A stretch of 64,000 bases of DNA from BRH-c25 sp964447145. GTDB taxonomy: Bacteria; Bacillota; Clostridia; Lutisporales; Lutisporaceae. The DNA lies in NCBI GenBank assembly GCA_964447145.1, contig CAYURW010000001.1:13752-77751 (forward strand), written 5' to 3'. The notes below the pieces were generated by a model. The model saw nothing but the letters and a program-made list of their open reading frames with translations. It was not told where the DNA came from and searched no databases. Shown one piece after another: positions 34,499 to 43,644 of this stretch (position 1 is its first letter; each line of letters begins with the position of its first letter). The position numbers and the translations under genes were made by a program.

Positions 34499-34605
34499 CC
34501 CTCTCATATTCAAAATGAACATTTCGATTTCTACAAAGCATTGTATATGCGGGTTTGCCGCCCCTGCCTACTAATAGTTCACAGGCGGGGTCGATCTCAA
34601 AAAAA

Positions 34606-34660
34606 ATGTGTCTCATAACGATACATAAAACAAGACTCGATGTATCATTATAAGACACAT
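34606..34660. promoter_or_regulatory. Probable upstream activator site of the tnaA regulator
   Basis: Two 21-bp arms (34606-34626 and 34640-34660) are inverted copies matching at 19 of 21 positions, each with a TGTGTCT half and a GATACAT half, separated by 13 bp. The centre is about 140 bp upstream of the -24 element, a normal distance for sigma-54 enhancers. Confidence 0.7.
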
Positions 34661-34711
34661 ATTTCAAATGCACTGTCCGTTGCTGCAGCCCGAAAGGCAC
34701 AAAACCAATGC

Positions 34712-36082
34712 TTATTCAATATCAGTGTCCCTGCCGATCCCGCATTCCCTCATTTTTCTGTACAAGGTAGCTCTTGATATTCCCAGGCTTTCTGCTGCCT
34801 TTCTTTTTTGAGGGTATACTAATAAAGCTTTTTTTAGAAGAATTTTCTCCATTTGTTTAAGGGTCAGCCATTCCTGACCTTCACCAATATTCAAACCATA
34901 TTTTTTTGTGTATTTGTCAATTAATTCAGGCAGATCCTTTGCATCTATTACTCCGTCTTCATCCATAACTATGCACCTTTCCAAAATGTTCCCGAGCTCA
35001 CGTATATTACCCGGATAATCGTAGCTTAGAAGCATTTTAAGTGCATCGGGGGCAACCCTGGGGCATTTGATGCCCATGTCCCCTGACAGTTTTTCCAGAA
35101 AGAATTTAATGAAAAGGTGTATGTCTTCTTTTCTTTCTCTAAGAGACGGGACATTGATCTGTATTACGTTGAGGCGGTAATACAAATCTTCCCTGAAAGT
35201 CTTTTCCTCAACCATTTTTTCTAAGGGCCGGTTGGTAGCGGCAATGACCCTAACCTCCAGCCTTGTTCTGCTGCTACCTCCAAGCCTCTGCACTGCTTTA
35301 TCCTGAAGGACCCTAAGGAACTTTACCTGTATAGATAAAGGAAGATCCCCTATTTCATCGAGAAATATGGTGCCCCCGTTGGCCTGTTCAAAAAGCCCCG
35401 CTCTTCCGCGGCTGCTGGCCCCTGTAAACGCCCCCGCTTCATAGCCGAAAAGCTCACTTTCCAAAAGTGTCTCGGGTATGGCGGCGCAATTAACAGCGAC
35501 AAAGGGATTTTTACTTCCGCATCCGCTGTTGTGAATAAATCGTGCCAGGACCTCCTTGCCCGTTCCGCTCTCCCCGGTTATAAGCACATTTGAATTGATG
35601 GCTGAGGCTTTCTGAGCAATAAAAAATACCTTTTTAATCAGGGGGCTCCTTCCGGTGACAAACTCGTCACTTTCCCAAATCCCGTAAAGCTGCTTCGAAA
35701 GGCGACTTATCCGGGCTTCAGCCTGTTTCAGCTTATTATTCAACGCCTCTATTTCAGTAATATCCATAAATACAGATATACACCCTATAATCTCTGCCCC
35801 GTCAAAAATAGGCACTATGTTAGAAATAATGTACTTGCTTCCTACCAGTGTTTTTGTCCTAAGCTTCTCTTTCCCGGTTCTTATTACCTCTGCCATTGAA
35901 GACATAGGAACAACGTCTTCTATTTTCTTACCAAGTATATTATTGTTGTCAAGCCCGGTGATCCTTTGGTTGGCATCGTTTGCATAGATGACCCTGTATT
36001 CGCTGTCTGCAATGACGACCCCTTCATATATATGATCCAATACCAGTTCAACCTTAGAAATGATCTGTTTGAGCTTGCTCAT
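34712..36082 (-). CDS. Sigma-54-dependent transcriptional activator with PAS domain
   Basis: About 456 aa. A PAS sensor (VLDHIYEGVVIADSEYRVIYANDANQRITG) spans residues ~12-115. The AAA+ domain (~145-385) has Walker A GESGTGKE, the sigma-54-contacting GAFTGA loop (GYEAGAFTGAS), Walker B GGTIFLDEIGDL and the arginine-finger region FREDLYYRLN. A Fis-type HTH closes the protein (KRKAAESLGISRATLYRKM). ATG 36082 follows GGGGAGAGG with 5 nt spacing; the frame open to 36226 lacks homology. It lies upstream of tnaA on the same strand with the enhancer-like repeat between, so it very probably activates tnaA, sensing an aromatic amino acid or related signal. Confidence 0.92.
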   Translation of the reverse strand: MSKLKQIISKVELVLDHIYEGVVIADSEYRVIYANDANQRITGLDNNNILGKKIEDVVPMSSMAEVIRTGKEKLRTKTLVGSKYIISNIVPIFDGAEIIGCISVFMDITEIEALNNKLKQAEARISRLSKQLYGIWESDEFVTGRSPLIKKVFFIAQKASAINSNVLITGESGTGKEVLARFIHNSGCGSKNPFVAVNCAAIPETLLESELFGYEAGAFTGASSRGRAGLFEQANGGTIFLDEIGDLPLSIQVKFLRVLQDKAVQRLGGSSRTRLEVRVIAATNRPLEKMVEEKTFREDLYYRLNVIQINVPSLRERKEDIHLFIKFFLEKLSGDMGIKCPRVAPDALKMLLSYDYPGNIRELGNILERCIVMDEDGVIDAKDLPELIDKYTKKYGLNIGEGQEWLTLKQMEKILLKKALLVYPQKRKAAESLGISRATLYRKMRECGIGRDTDIE

Positions 36083-36293
36083 AAAAACCTCTCCCCGCAA
36101 CAGTTTGGTCCTTGCACCTCCGAACCCTTTACCCATTATCTTAATAGTTTGACAAAGCAGCGGCATATTCCTTTTTTTAGTGGAATTAAGTTTAAACGAT
36201 TCGGTTTGTGCAATCCTTGTCGTCAAAGATACAATTCATATTGATGTAACAGAAATGCCGGGCATTAACCCGGCACTTCTCAATATTATTTCA

Positions 36294-37481
36294 TTAACCT
36301 TTAATCTGCTCTATTATCTTCTTAAATATCGGCAAAGACCTCTTTATCATTTCATGGTCCACACAGTAGGAAATCCTTACATAAGTATCACAGCCAAAGT
36401 CATTCCCGGGAACGATGAGCAAATCGTTTTGCTTTGCTATGTCCGAAAATGCCTTTGCATCACCATTAGGTGCCTCAACGAATAGATAAAAAGCCCCGTA
36501 AGGTTTTGCGCAGTTATAGCCCATATCAATAAGAGCATTGTATATAAGGTCGCGATTTTTTATATATGGCTCCAGGTTAGGCACTACGTCCGCACAGCGT
36601 GTAATGACATGCTGCATCAGGGATGGAGCACATACATAGCCAAGGATCCGGGCGGAGCCTGCAATGGCATTGTATACATCATCATGGTCTTCCACGCTTC
36701 CCGGAACCAATGCGTATCCTATACGCTCACCCGGTAGAGACAGCGATTTGCTGTAAGAATAGCAGATGATAGTATTAGGATAGTAATGGGGAATAAACGG
36801 TACTTCACCTTCATATACCAATTCGCGGTATGGTTCATCGCTTATTATGAATATCGGGTGGCCTGCCCCTTCAGATTTTTTCTTTAGCAGGGCCGCAAGC
36901 TTCTTTATTGTCTCCTCGGTATAAATCACACCGGACGGGTTATTTGGAGAGTTAATGATGACTCCCTGAGTATTGGCATTGATACTCTTCTCAAGTGTAT
37001 CAAAGTCAATCTGAAACGCGGGGATATCTGCCGGTATAACCGTAAGCCTTGCATTTGCTGTTGTTGCAAAACAAGAATATTCTGTGAAGAAGGGCGCAAA
37101 AGCAATGAATTCAGTTTTTTCATTGATGGTCAATGCACGAAACACAGAAGTTAGCGCTGCTGCAGCACCCGCCGTCATATAAAGATCTGAAAATTTGTAA
37201 TCTGTGCCGAAACGCTTATTCAGGTTGTTGGCAATGGCAGTCCTTGTCTCATTGCTTCCCGGACCACTGGTGTAGCTGTGGATGGCCTTCGAGGGCAATT
37301 CATTTACAATGTTCCGGATAGCCTCATTGACTTCCTCCGGGGCAGGAACACTTGGATTGCCAAGGCTGAAATCATATACGTTTTTTTCACCCACAATAGC
37401 CGCCCTCTGTTTCCCATACTCAAACAGTTCGCGGATACAGGAACGGACTGTCCCATAACGAAGCATCTCTCTAGAAACCAT
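36294..37481 (-). CDS. Class I/II PLP aminotransferase
   Basis: 395 aa, aspartate aminotransferase superfamily. Features: VYDFSLGNPSVPAPEEV, SYTSGPGSNETRTAIA, the cofactor-binding NSPNNPSGVIYT, FIISDEPYRELVY (Asp/Tyr), the Schiff-base lysine in SYSKSLSLPGERIGYAL, and the carboxylate-binding Arg in TYVRISYC. Exact substrate cannot be read from sequence; an aromatic or branched-chain amino acid would fit the adjacent tnaA/regulator pair. ATG 37481 follows GGAGGTTCAAA. Separated from the activator gene by about 210 bp. Confidence 0.88.
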   Translation of the reverse strand: MVSREMLRYGTVRSCIRELFEYGKQRAAIVGEKNVYDFSLGNPSVPAPEEVNEAIRNIVNELPSKAIHSYTSGPGSNETRTAIANNLNKRFGTDYKFSDLYMTAGAAAALTSVFRALTINEKTEFIAFAPFFTEYSCFATTANARLTVIPADIPAFQIDFDTLEKSINANTQGVIINSPNNPSGVIYTEETIKKLAALLKKKSEGAGHPIFIISDEPYRELVYEGEVPFIPHYYPNTIICYSYSKSLSLPGERIGYALVPGSVEDHDDVYNAIAGSARILGYVCAPSLMQHVITRCADVVPNLEPYIKNRDLIYNALIDMGYNCAKPYGAFYLFVEAPNGDAKAFSDIAKQNDLLIVPGNDFGCDTYVRISYCVDHEMIKRSLPIFKKIIEQIKG

Positions 37482-37858
37482 TTTGAACCTCCAAAATAAT
37501 TTTTATATCTGGCCTGAATAAAGGCCTGATATTCGAAGTATGAAAGTTATATTGAATGCGCTAAAGTATATACAACTTGAAATGCTGAACTATATGTGCA
37601 AATTCAATGAAGTTGTTGAATAATGATCGATTGAATTAGAACATTTATTTCTCCATCAAAAAATATTTGATGCCTTACAATTTTTTATTATTCTATTATA
37701 ATCATAACCCACAGCCGGGCTTAAGTAAATATATAAATATGCGGTCGCCTTCCTATTTACATATCCATTAATGCAGCCTTAAGGCATTTCCTGCATGACA
37801 AAGCAAAAAATGCTTAACATATTTATCTGTCAAATGAAAAAAATATCACTGGGAAGGA
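37482..37858. repeat. Non-coding interval carrying dispersed repeat copy 2
   Basis: Bases 37554 to about 37613 match 3581-3640 (GCGCTAAAGTA, GCTGAACTATAT, GCAAATTCAAT). The remainder has AT-rich promoter-like sequence (TATTATTCTATTATAATC near 37683) for the divergent genes and a small AAGCA-TGCTT hairpin before the DUF1657 gene. No other gene is seen. Confidence 0.45.
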
Positions 37859-37867
37859 GTGGTGCAA

Positions 37868-38086
37868 GTGACAGTTCAAAGCGACATAAAAAAAGCTATA
37901 GCAGCAGCTGAAGCAGCAAAAGGAACTTATTCCATGGCGGCTGAAGCCACAGAAGACCAAACGGCAAAGCAGAAATATCTGCAAATGAAAACAGAAATGG
38001 ATGGTCATATAATGTTCCTGAATAATCGTTTAAGTTACCTGGATTGCAATAATAGCCTTAATCAGCAGCAGCAGCAACAGCAATAA
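37868..38086 (+). CDS. DUF1657-family small protein with polyglutamine tail
   Basis: 72 aa from GTG 37868 (AAGGAG 8 nt upstream; an earlier GTG at 37859 overlaps the ribosome site). The body MTVQSDIKKAIAAAEAAKGTYSMAAEATEDQTAKQKY resembles DUF1657 proteins of Bacilli and Clostridia, short helical proteins often linked to spore genes. It ends in LSYLDCNNSLN followed by seven glutamines encoded by a CAG/CAA run; that tail is not usual for the family and looks like a slippage-prone microsatellite. A 7-bp GC stem (AGGCGGG-CCCGCCT, 38090-38108) follows. Confidence 0.75.
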   Translation: MTVQSDIKKAIAAAEAAKGTYSMAAEATEDQTAKQKYLQMKTEMDGHIMFLNNRLSYLDCNNSLNQQQQQQQ

Positions 38087-38144
38087 TAGAGGCGGGTCAA
38101 CCCCGCCTTGATGAAGGACCAACATATGCAAATGCCTAATCTTG

Positions 38145-39335
38145 TTAAAGCTCCTCCTCCCCCCTTAAAAGCTCAACTTCAATAACTTCGCCAGCTTTAC
38201 ATTCTGTCCGTCCCGGTTTTGTAACATAAATCGCCCCTGCGCCTAAGGAATTAGCAACATTACCGCCTCGCCACGGTTTTTGCTTTACTATGTATTCATC
38301 TTTAGTTTTTTGCACCTCCATCATGCAAAGAATCTCCATATTGCTGGGAGTATTAATGTTTTCGGCCAGCACTCCCTTTATAGTTTGGCGCCTGGGGGAG
38401 GGAAGATGAAGCAAATGATTAACTATAGCCCGAATACACCAATCAAAACCATATAATACCGCAAGGGGAGGCCCGGGTATGTTAATAACAGGCTTGTTAT
38501 CAATCAGGGCTACACACATTGGCTTGCCGGGGGCAGCAGCAACCCAGTGAAACAGGGTCATACCCCTTTCTTCCAGCAATTGTGCATTATAATCCTCCTC
38601 ACCCTTAGAGGAACCACCATTCAATATGACAATGTCCGCTTGTAATAACGCCTCTTCAAGGGCTTTCCCCGCAACGGCCCTATCATCTCTCACAATAGGA
38701 AAACAAATTGGGTCAGCACCTATCTCCCGCAGCATGTGCTTAGCCAATATGCTGTTGCTGTCAATGTTATTTCCCCGCTTAAGGGGTGTGCCGAGGGGAA
38801 CAAGTTCGTTGCCGGTTGGTATAAAAGCTACCCGCGGCCTTTTATATACTTCAACCTTAGATATACCGCCTATAGCCAAACATCCAAGGTCAAAGGAGCG
38901 TAATCGTCTATTTTTTCGTGCAAGTAAATCTCCATTCTTAATGGTACTTCCTCTTGGGCGTATATTAAAACCCGCTTCTACCTTTGCATTTGGAGCAATT
39001 ATTAGCATACCCCCTGCGGATATTGACACTTGCTCAATCGGGATTACTGCATCAAATTTGTCATCAAAATCGTCACCGGTATCCGCACGGCAAAAATCCT
39101 CCCCAAGCTTCCAGGTGCGCGTATCGGGGATTCCATTAATAAACAGTTCTGATCTGACACCTATCCCATCCATACCGGAAGCCCGTACCACCGGAACAGA
39201 TATTTCAGAATACACATCATCGACAAGTACCCGGTCCAATGCTTCGTCTGTTGCTACTGTTTCCTTCTGAAAACCTGGTTTCCATTTTTGCAGTAATCCA
39301 TTTATCACCTGTAATCTGGTCGGTAATGGTTGCAT
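38145..39335 (-). CDS. MoeA-like molybdopterin molybdenumtransferase family protein
   Basis: 396 aa. MoeA inserts molybdenum (or tungsten) into adenylylated molybdopterin. The MoeA order is visible: N-terminal helix, then VPVVRASGMDGIGVRS in place of the usual P-x-x-x-x-S-x-M-D-G-x-A, the DDKFDAVIPIEQV domain II, NIRPRGSTIKNGDLL, the MPT-binding fold AFIPTGNELVPLG, DSNSILAKHMLREIG, ILNGGSSKGEEDY (canonical GG-x-S-x-G-D-x-D altered), APGKPM and INIPGPPLAVLYGF. Altered motifs suggest a specialised paralogue rather than housekeeping MoeA. ATG 39335 follows GGAAGGG; it lies 12 bp downstream of the methyltransferase. Confidence 0.85.
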   Translation of the reverse strand: MQPLPTRLQVINGLLQKWKPGFQKETVATDEALDRVLVDDVYSEISVPVVRASGMDGIGVRSELFINGIPDTRTWKLGEDFCRADTGDDFDDKFDAVIPIEQVSISAGGMLIIAPNAKVEAGFNIRPRGSTIKNGDLLARKNRRLRSFDLGCLAIGGISKVEVYKRPRVAFIPTGNELVPLGTPLKRGNNIDSNSILAKHMLREIGADPICFPIVRDDRAVAGKALEEALLQADIVILNGGSSKGEEDYNAQLLEERGMTLFHWVAAAPGKPMCVALIDNKPVINIPGPPLAVLYGFDWCIRAIVNHLLHLPSPRRQTIKGVLAENINTPSNMEILCMMEVQKTKDEYIVKQKPWRGGNVANSLGAGAIYVTKPGRTECKAGEVIEVELLRGEEEL

Positions 39336-39347
39336 ATTTATCCCTTC

Positions 39348-40274
39348 CTATTCCGGGCGTTCATACGAAGCCCTTGTTGTTTTTTCATCCACATCCCATA
39401 AAATCCTTCCAAACCAAACATCGCTAACTTCTTTCACAAAACCGTCAGGATCCGCATTGTCATGCAGCCACCTCTCAATTAAGCCCATGCTTTCGGTATT
39501 GCGCTCATCCGGCTCAAGCATCTGTTCCATAAATAACTGTACCCGCCTTTGGCCGGGCTTGATGGCACATTCCTTATGACGTTTGTAATAAGTTGCCTCG
39601 GGATAATACCCTGCTAAAAAAAGGGTATTAAACAGAGAGTAAAACCATGGGCCTGACCATACCTTGGGCCGCTTGCGTCCAAAAACCTCCTTCATTATCC
39701 GGCTCTCCAATTCGTTTTCGCTATGTATATGCGTAATATTACAGCAGTATTTGCGACTCATCCTTATTAATTTATACAGGCCGTCAATGCCATGTATAGC
39801 AGGTGTATTAGAGCTAAAAACCAGATCAAACTTTCCTGCGAGATTTTCCTTATCAATATCTAACGTCTGAAAATCGCAGACACGAAAAGAAACGTTATCG
39901 AGCTGTTCCCTTTGTACATATTCATGCCCATACTGAATCATTTTTGGAGAAATATCAATTCCCGTGACATGGTTTGCAATCTGCGCAAATGCAGCGGCAA
40001 ATCTGCCCGGTCCACAGCCGATATCCGCCACATCATATCCGGCTTTCAAAATACCGTGATTCTTCAGATAATCAACAGTAGACCGAATCCTATCATCGCT
40101 TTTATCCTTTTCTAAGTTCCCATAGTCCTCTTCCCAGGTTTCAGCCCGTTTATCCCACATTGCTGCGGAATGCTCCGGTGCATCAGGCATTTTGTAATTC
40201 TGCAGCTTTACAAAATAATTAAAATCAATCTTATTGCCCTCTGCACTGTTCTTAAAATCAATACAATCTTTCAA
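39348..40274 (-). CDS. SAM-dependent class I methyltransferase
   Basis: 308 aa. The SAM-binding motif DVADIGCGPGRFAAAFAQ (near 82) is followed by VTGIDISPKMIQYG, VSFRVCDFQTLD and FDLVFSSNTPAIHG, all typical of the class I fold. The C-terminal ~110 residues (KRPKVWSGPWFYSLFNTLFLAGYYPEATYYKR) form a family-specific domain. TTG start at 40274 with GGGAG 9 nt upstream. It sits between a Fec/Btu-type ABC importer and a MoeA-like gene, an arrangement that suggests metal or metallophore handling; the substrate is unknown. Confidence 0.8.
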   Translation of the reverse strand: MKDCIDFKNSAEGNKIDFNYFVKLQNYKMPDAPEHSAAMWDKRAETWEEDYGNLEKDKSDDRIRSTVDYLKNHGILKAGYDVADIGCGPGRFAAAFAQIANHVTGIDISPKMIQYGHEYVQREQLDNVSFRVCDFQTLDIDKENLAGKFDLVFSSNTPAIHGIDGLYKLIRMSRKYCCNITHIHSENELESRIMKEVFGRKRPKVWSGPWFYSLFNTLFLAGYYPEATYYKRHKECAIKPGQRRVQLFMEQMLEPDERNTESMGLIERWLHDNADPDGFVKEVSDVWFGRILWDVDEKTTRASYERPE

Positions 40275-40380
40275 TTTTGTAAACTCCCTTGTATTATTAA
40301 TATCGTTATTTACTCAGTGGATTTTGCCACTTTTCAACAATGTTTCATCAACAAATATCGCGATCAAATAATATTGTTGA

Positions 40381-41196
40381 TCATTCGTTAATGCACTGTA
40401 CTATTTCTGTATTATTGTTCTTAACCGGTAAACAAATCGTTCTTCTTGTTCCATATCTGTCATTTATAGATACAACATCCATTTCAATATCATAGACACT
40501 TTCTAAAATCTCCGGTGTAATCACCTCCAGCGGTTTTCCAAAGGCCTCCACCCTGCCCTGATTCATGAGCAATACTTTGTGCCCAACGGATAAGGGATGC
40601 TCGGGGCTGTGAGTGGATATGACTACACAGTATCCCTTTTTTGCGAGATCTGCCACTACATCCATCAACAGCTGTTGATTTGCATAATCCAAATTAGCTC
40701 CCGGCTCATCCATTACAAACACCTTTGCCTTTTGGCATATGGCGCGTGCAATCAGTATCATCTGACGTTGACCTCCGCTTAAGGACGTATATTTGCGGTT
40801 TGCTAAATGAAGAGCGTTTAATTTTTTTAATGCATCAAATGCTGCGTTACGATCAGCGGCCTTTGGGGCCTCGAAGGCTGAAAAATGACTGGCCCTTCCC
40901 ATAATAACAACATCCAGTGCAGTATATGCAAAAATCGGTGTATGATGTTGTGGAATGTAGGCTACTAAGTTGGCCAGTTCTTTTGGGGACATTGATTTTG
41001 TTGGTTTTCCATCAATACATATCCCTCCACCGGTTGTCTTAATTATTCCAAGAATCAATCGAAAAAGTGTGGTCTTGCCACAACCATTTGGCCCTAGCAG
41101 GAAGAGAATTTCTCCTACATCAGCAGAGCAGGAAACCTCTTTGACAATATCTTCGCCACCATACCCTCCACTGATCTTTTCTATTTCAAGAAGCAT
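40381..41196 (-). CDS. ABC transporter ATPase, iron-chelate/cobalamin/molybdate (FecE/BtuD) type
   Basis: 271 aa. Walker A LLGPNGCGKTTLFR, Q-loop AYIPQHH, signature LSGGQRQMILIARAI, Walker B KVFVMDEPGANLD and switch His STHSPEH are all intact. The C-terminal ~40 residues after FGKPLEVITPEILESVYDIEMDVV follow the FepC/FecE pattern. ATG 41196 follows AAAGGATAGG just past the permease stop (4-bp gap). Energises the permease encoded by the next upstream gene. Confidence 0.93.
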   Translation of the reverse strand: MLLEIEKISGGYGGEDIVKEVSCSADVGEILFLLGPNGCGKTTLFRLILGIIKTTGGGICIDGKPTKSMSPKELANLVAYIPQHHTPIFAYTALDVVIMGRASHFSAFEAPKAADRNAAFDALKKLNALHLANRKYTSLSGGQRQMILIARAICQKAKVFVMDEPGANLDYANQQLLMDVVADLAKKGYCVVISTHSPEHPLSVGHKVLLMNQGRVEAFGKPLEVITPEILESVYDIEMDVVSINDRYGTRRTICLPVKNNNTEIVQCINE

Positions 41197-41199
41197 TGG

Positions 41200-42234
41200 C
41201 TACCTATCCTTTCGCTTAATAATTAAGTACACAAAAAAAGGCGCACCTATAACACTTGTCACTACACCTAAAGGAAGCTCCATTGCAAATACCGAACGGG
41301 CGATGTCATCCATAAGTACCAGATAAACAGCGCCAACCAGTGCACAGGTAGGGATTAAGTGCTTGTAATCAGGTCCCGCAAGCACACGACACATGTGCGG
41401 CACCATCAACCCTACCCAACCTATCAGACCCCCAAGACAAACAGCAGCAGCACTCACCATCGTAGATGCAATAATAAAGATAAATCGATATTTCCCGGTG
41501 CTGATCCCAATACTCTTTGCCTCCTCATCGTCTAATGTAAGCAGATTAACTCGCCAACGCAAGGCAAGTATTAAAGCCAATCCGGCAATCATAGGGCCGG
41601 CACTCCAGGCGAATGCCTCCATATTTGTCTTTGTAAGGCTGCCCATAAGCCAAAATGTTATCTGCGGCAGCACATCATTTGGATTGGCCAAATACTTAAT
41701 TATTGTTACACCGGAATTGCATAGAGCCATAATCATTGAACCGGTGAGCACAAGGCTAAGGGTCTGGGAATAGTAAGATTTGCGGCCTATTAAATAAGCC
41801 AGGGCAACTGCGGTTATACCGCCGCCAAAAGCCGAAAGCTGTATGACCCAGCCCGGAGAACCAACAAGGATCGCAACAGCCGCGCCAAGGCTTGCCCCTG
41901 ACGATACTCCGAGAATGTCGGGGGAAACAAGGGGATTACGGAACATCCCCTGATATACCGCACCCGCAACAGAAAGAGAAGCTCCGATCAAAACAGCGGA
42001 TAGTATCCGCGGAAGCCTTATGCTCCAAAAAATAGTTACGGCTTGTGGAAGAACATCCCCCCTGTAACCAAACCGTACAAAAAAAGCTCTTATCACATCA
42101 GCAGGTGTAAGCGGATAATAACCAACACCAAAGGATAAGAGGGTAATGCAAAACAACACAAGGAGCATTATAACCAGCACCAAACGATACCTTCTGCGCA
42201 ATCTTGCTTCCTCAGCTATATGTATAGAATCCAA
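41200..42234 (-). CDS. FecCD-family ABC transporter permease
   Basis: 344 aa, about ten hydrophobic segments. Family motifs: VTIFWSIRLPRILSAVLIGASLSVAGAVYQ, NPLVSPDILGVSSGA, and the coupling region GGLIGWVGLMVPHMCRVLAGPDYKHLIP. TTG start at 42234 with GAGGG 7 nt upstream. It is transcribed with the ATPase, probably the methyltransferase and the MoeA-like gene, and diverges from the binding-protein gene. Type II importers of this kind carry iron chelates, haem, cobalamin, molybdate or tungstate. Confidence 0.93.
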   Translation of the reverse strand: MDSIHIAEEARLRRRYRLVLVIMLLVLFCITLLSFGVGYYPLTPADVIRAFFVRFGYRGDVLPQAVTIFWSIRLPRILSAVLIGASLSVAGAVYQGMFRNPLVSPDILGVSSGASLGAAVAILVGSPGWVIQLSAFGGGITAVALAYLIGRKSYYSQTLSLVLTGSMIMALCNSGVTIIKYLANPNDVLPQITFWLMGSLTKTNMEAFAWSAGPMIAGLALILALRWRVNLLTLDDEEAKSIGISTGKYRFIFIIASTMVSAAAVCLGGLIGWVGLMVPHMCRVLAGPDYKHLIPTCALVGAVYLVLMDDIARSVFAMELPLGVVTSVIGAPFFVYLIIKRKDR

Positions 42235-42344
42235 TATGTATCCCTCACAACTTCTAAGCTCACCGAAACCCTTGACATGTCATTTTATTAATGATATATT
42301 TTGTAAAGTGAGCGATATATTTTTATTTGCGACTCGCTTGTACA

Positions 42345-42388
42345 TATTATTCGTAATAATACTATCACTGTACTTTATTATTTGTCAA
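42345..42388. promoter_or_regulatory. Divergent promoter/operator between permease and binding-protein genes
   Basis: Minus strand: TTGACA (plus 42383-42388), 18 bp, TAGTAT (plus 42359-42364) for the permease operon. An inverted repeat TATTATT-CGT-AATAATA (42345-42361) overlaps its -10 and could be a regulator site shared with the plus-strand gene, whose -35/-10 candidates are TTGTAC and TACTAT. Confidence 0.55.
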
Positions 42389-42436
42389 CCCAATTAGCTT
42401 AACCTATCACAAAACAAATTTGAAATGAGGTGCAAA

Positions 42437-43516
42437 ATGAAAAGGAAACAAATTCTGCCCCGGCTTATGGCTTTTATTCTGATGTTGTTCATTTTTGCCG
42501 GATGCGCCAGTCAAACAATTACTCCATCCAATCAGGCTCCTCCATCGGAATATGAAATTACCGATATGGCAGGGCGAACAATGACCATTCCCGGAGAAAT
42601 AAAAACAGTATTCTCCTGCAACCCCATATCGGCCATTTACCTTTATACCCTGGTGCCTGATCAGCTTCTTGGGTGGAACTATGAACTCAATAATATTGAG
42701 CGGAGTATAGTTTTGCAAAAATATCATTCTCTTCCGAACTTTGGCATGGGTGATGCAATTAACTATGAAGCTGTAATTGCATCAAATCCGACAATTGCTT
42801 TTAATGTATCTGCGCTAAATGACGGCATGAAGGATCAATCAGACAAGCTGGCAGAAAAGCTTGGCATACCTGTGGTGATGGTCAGCAATAAGCTGGAAGA
42901 TGCACCGGCAGTCTACCGATTTATGGGCGAACTTTTCGGTGTGAAAGAACAGGCAGAAAAACTTGCAGCATATACGGAAAAAACCTTCAGTGATATTGCC
43001 GGAATGGATATACCGGAGGGCGAAAAGATCCGCATGTACTACGGCAATGGTGAAAACTCTCTGGAAACTGCCCCTGCCGGTTCCTCACATGCTCAGATCA
43101 TTGATATGGTAAATGCCATTAATGCAGCCGATTTGGAAGCGGGGGACGGCTCAAGGATACAAATTTCCCTTGAGCAGCTGCTTGCCTGGGACCCTGATGT
43201 GATTGTTGTAAATGGTGAACCAAAGTCCAATACCAGCGGCGAAACTGCAGCAAAAGCCATTTTAAGCAGCAACGATTTCGCATCGTTAAAAGCCGTAAAA
43301 CAAAATATGGTTTTTGGTGCCCCAAACGCCCCTTTCAGCTGGGTAGACAGACCGCCGGGACCAAACCGCATAATAGGAATGCGTTGGCTGGCAAAAAAAA
43401 TCTACCCTCAATATTTCGATTACAATGTTGATGATGAGGTACGCGAGTTTTTCCGGCTCTTTTATCACACGGAACTAACCGATACACAGCTGGCCAAATT
43501 ATATGGCGGCAATTAA
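42437..43516 (+). CDS. ABC transporter substrate-binding lipoprotein, FecB/BtuF type
   Basis: About 359 aa. Lipoprotein signal MKRKQILPRLMAFILMLFIFAGCASQ with the lipobox Cys. The periplasmic-binding fold type III follows: YEITDMAGRTMTIPGEIKTVFSCNPISAIYLYTLVPDQLLGWN, then ASNPTIAFNVSALND, LAWDPDVIVVNG and APNAPFSWVDRPPGPNRIIGMRWLAKKIYP. The ending NVDDEVREFFRLFYHTELTD fits iron-complex/molybdate-type binders. ATG 42437 follows TGAGGTG, preferred over the in-frame ATG 42425. It is divergent from its permease/ATPase partners and followed by a strong terminator. Confidence 0.9.
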   Translation: MKRKQILPRLMAFILMLFIFAGCASQTITPSNQAPPSEYEITDMAGRTMTIPGEIKTVFSCNPISAIYLYTLVPDQLLGWNYELNNIERSIVLQKYHSLPNFGMGDAINYEAVIASNPTIAFNVSALNDGMKDQSDKLAEKLGIPVVMVSNKLEDAPAVYRFMGELFGVKEQAEKLAAYTEKTFSDIAGMDIPEGEKIRMYYGNGENSLETAPAGSSHAQIIDMVNAINAADLEAGDGSRIQISLEQLLAWDPDVIVVNGEPKSNTSGETAAKAILSSNDFASLKAVKQNMVFGAPNAPFSWVDRPPGPNRIIGMRWLAKKIYPQYFDYNVDDEVREFFRLFYHTELTDTQLAKLYGGN

Positions 43517-43534
43517 TATTTGGTCATACTAGTA

Positions 43535-43573
43535 AAAACCCCGGAATAAGCCTTGGCTTCTCCGGGGTTTTGT
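43535..43573 (+). terminator. Terminator of the binding-protein gene
   Basis: AAAACCCCGGA pairs with TCCGGGGTTTT around a ~15-nt loop that itself has an AAGCC/GGCTT pair. A textbook intrinsic terminator about 20 bp past the stop. Confidence 0.88.
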
Positions 43574-43644
43574 ATTACTAATTGCATTTCATTCAGCATT
43601 TATTATATAATAAAAACAATTTACAGTGAAAGGAGTAGATGATC

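Noticed and set aside
34560..34592. GC-rich hairpin as terminator of the sigma-54 activator gene
   Set aside because: The stem CCCCTGCCT/AGGCGGGG is imperfect and lacks a T run on the minus strand.
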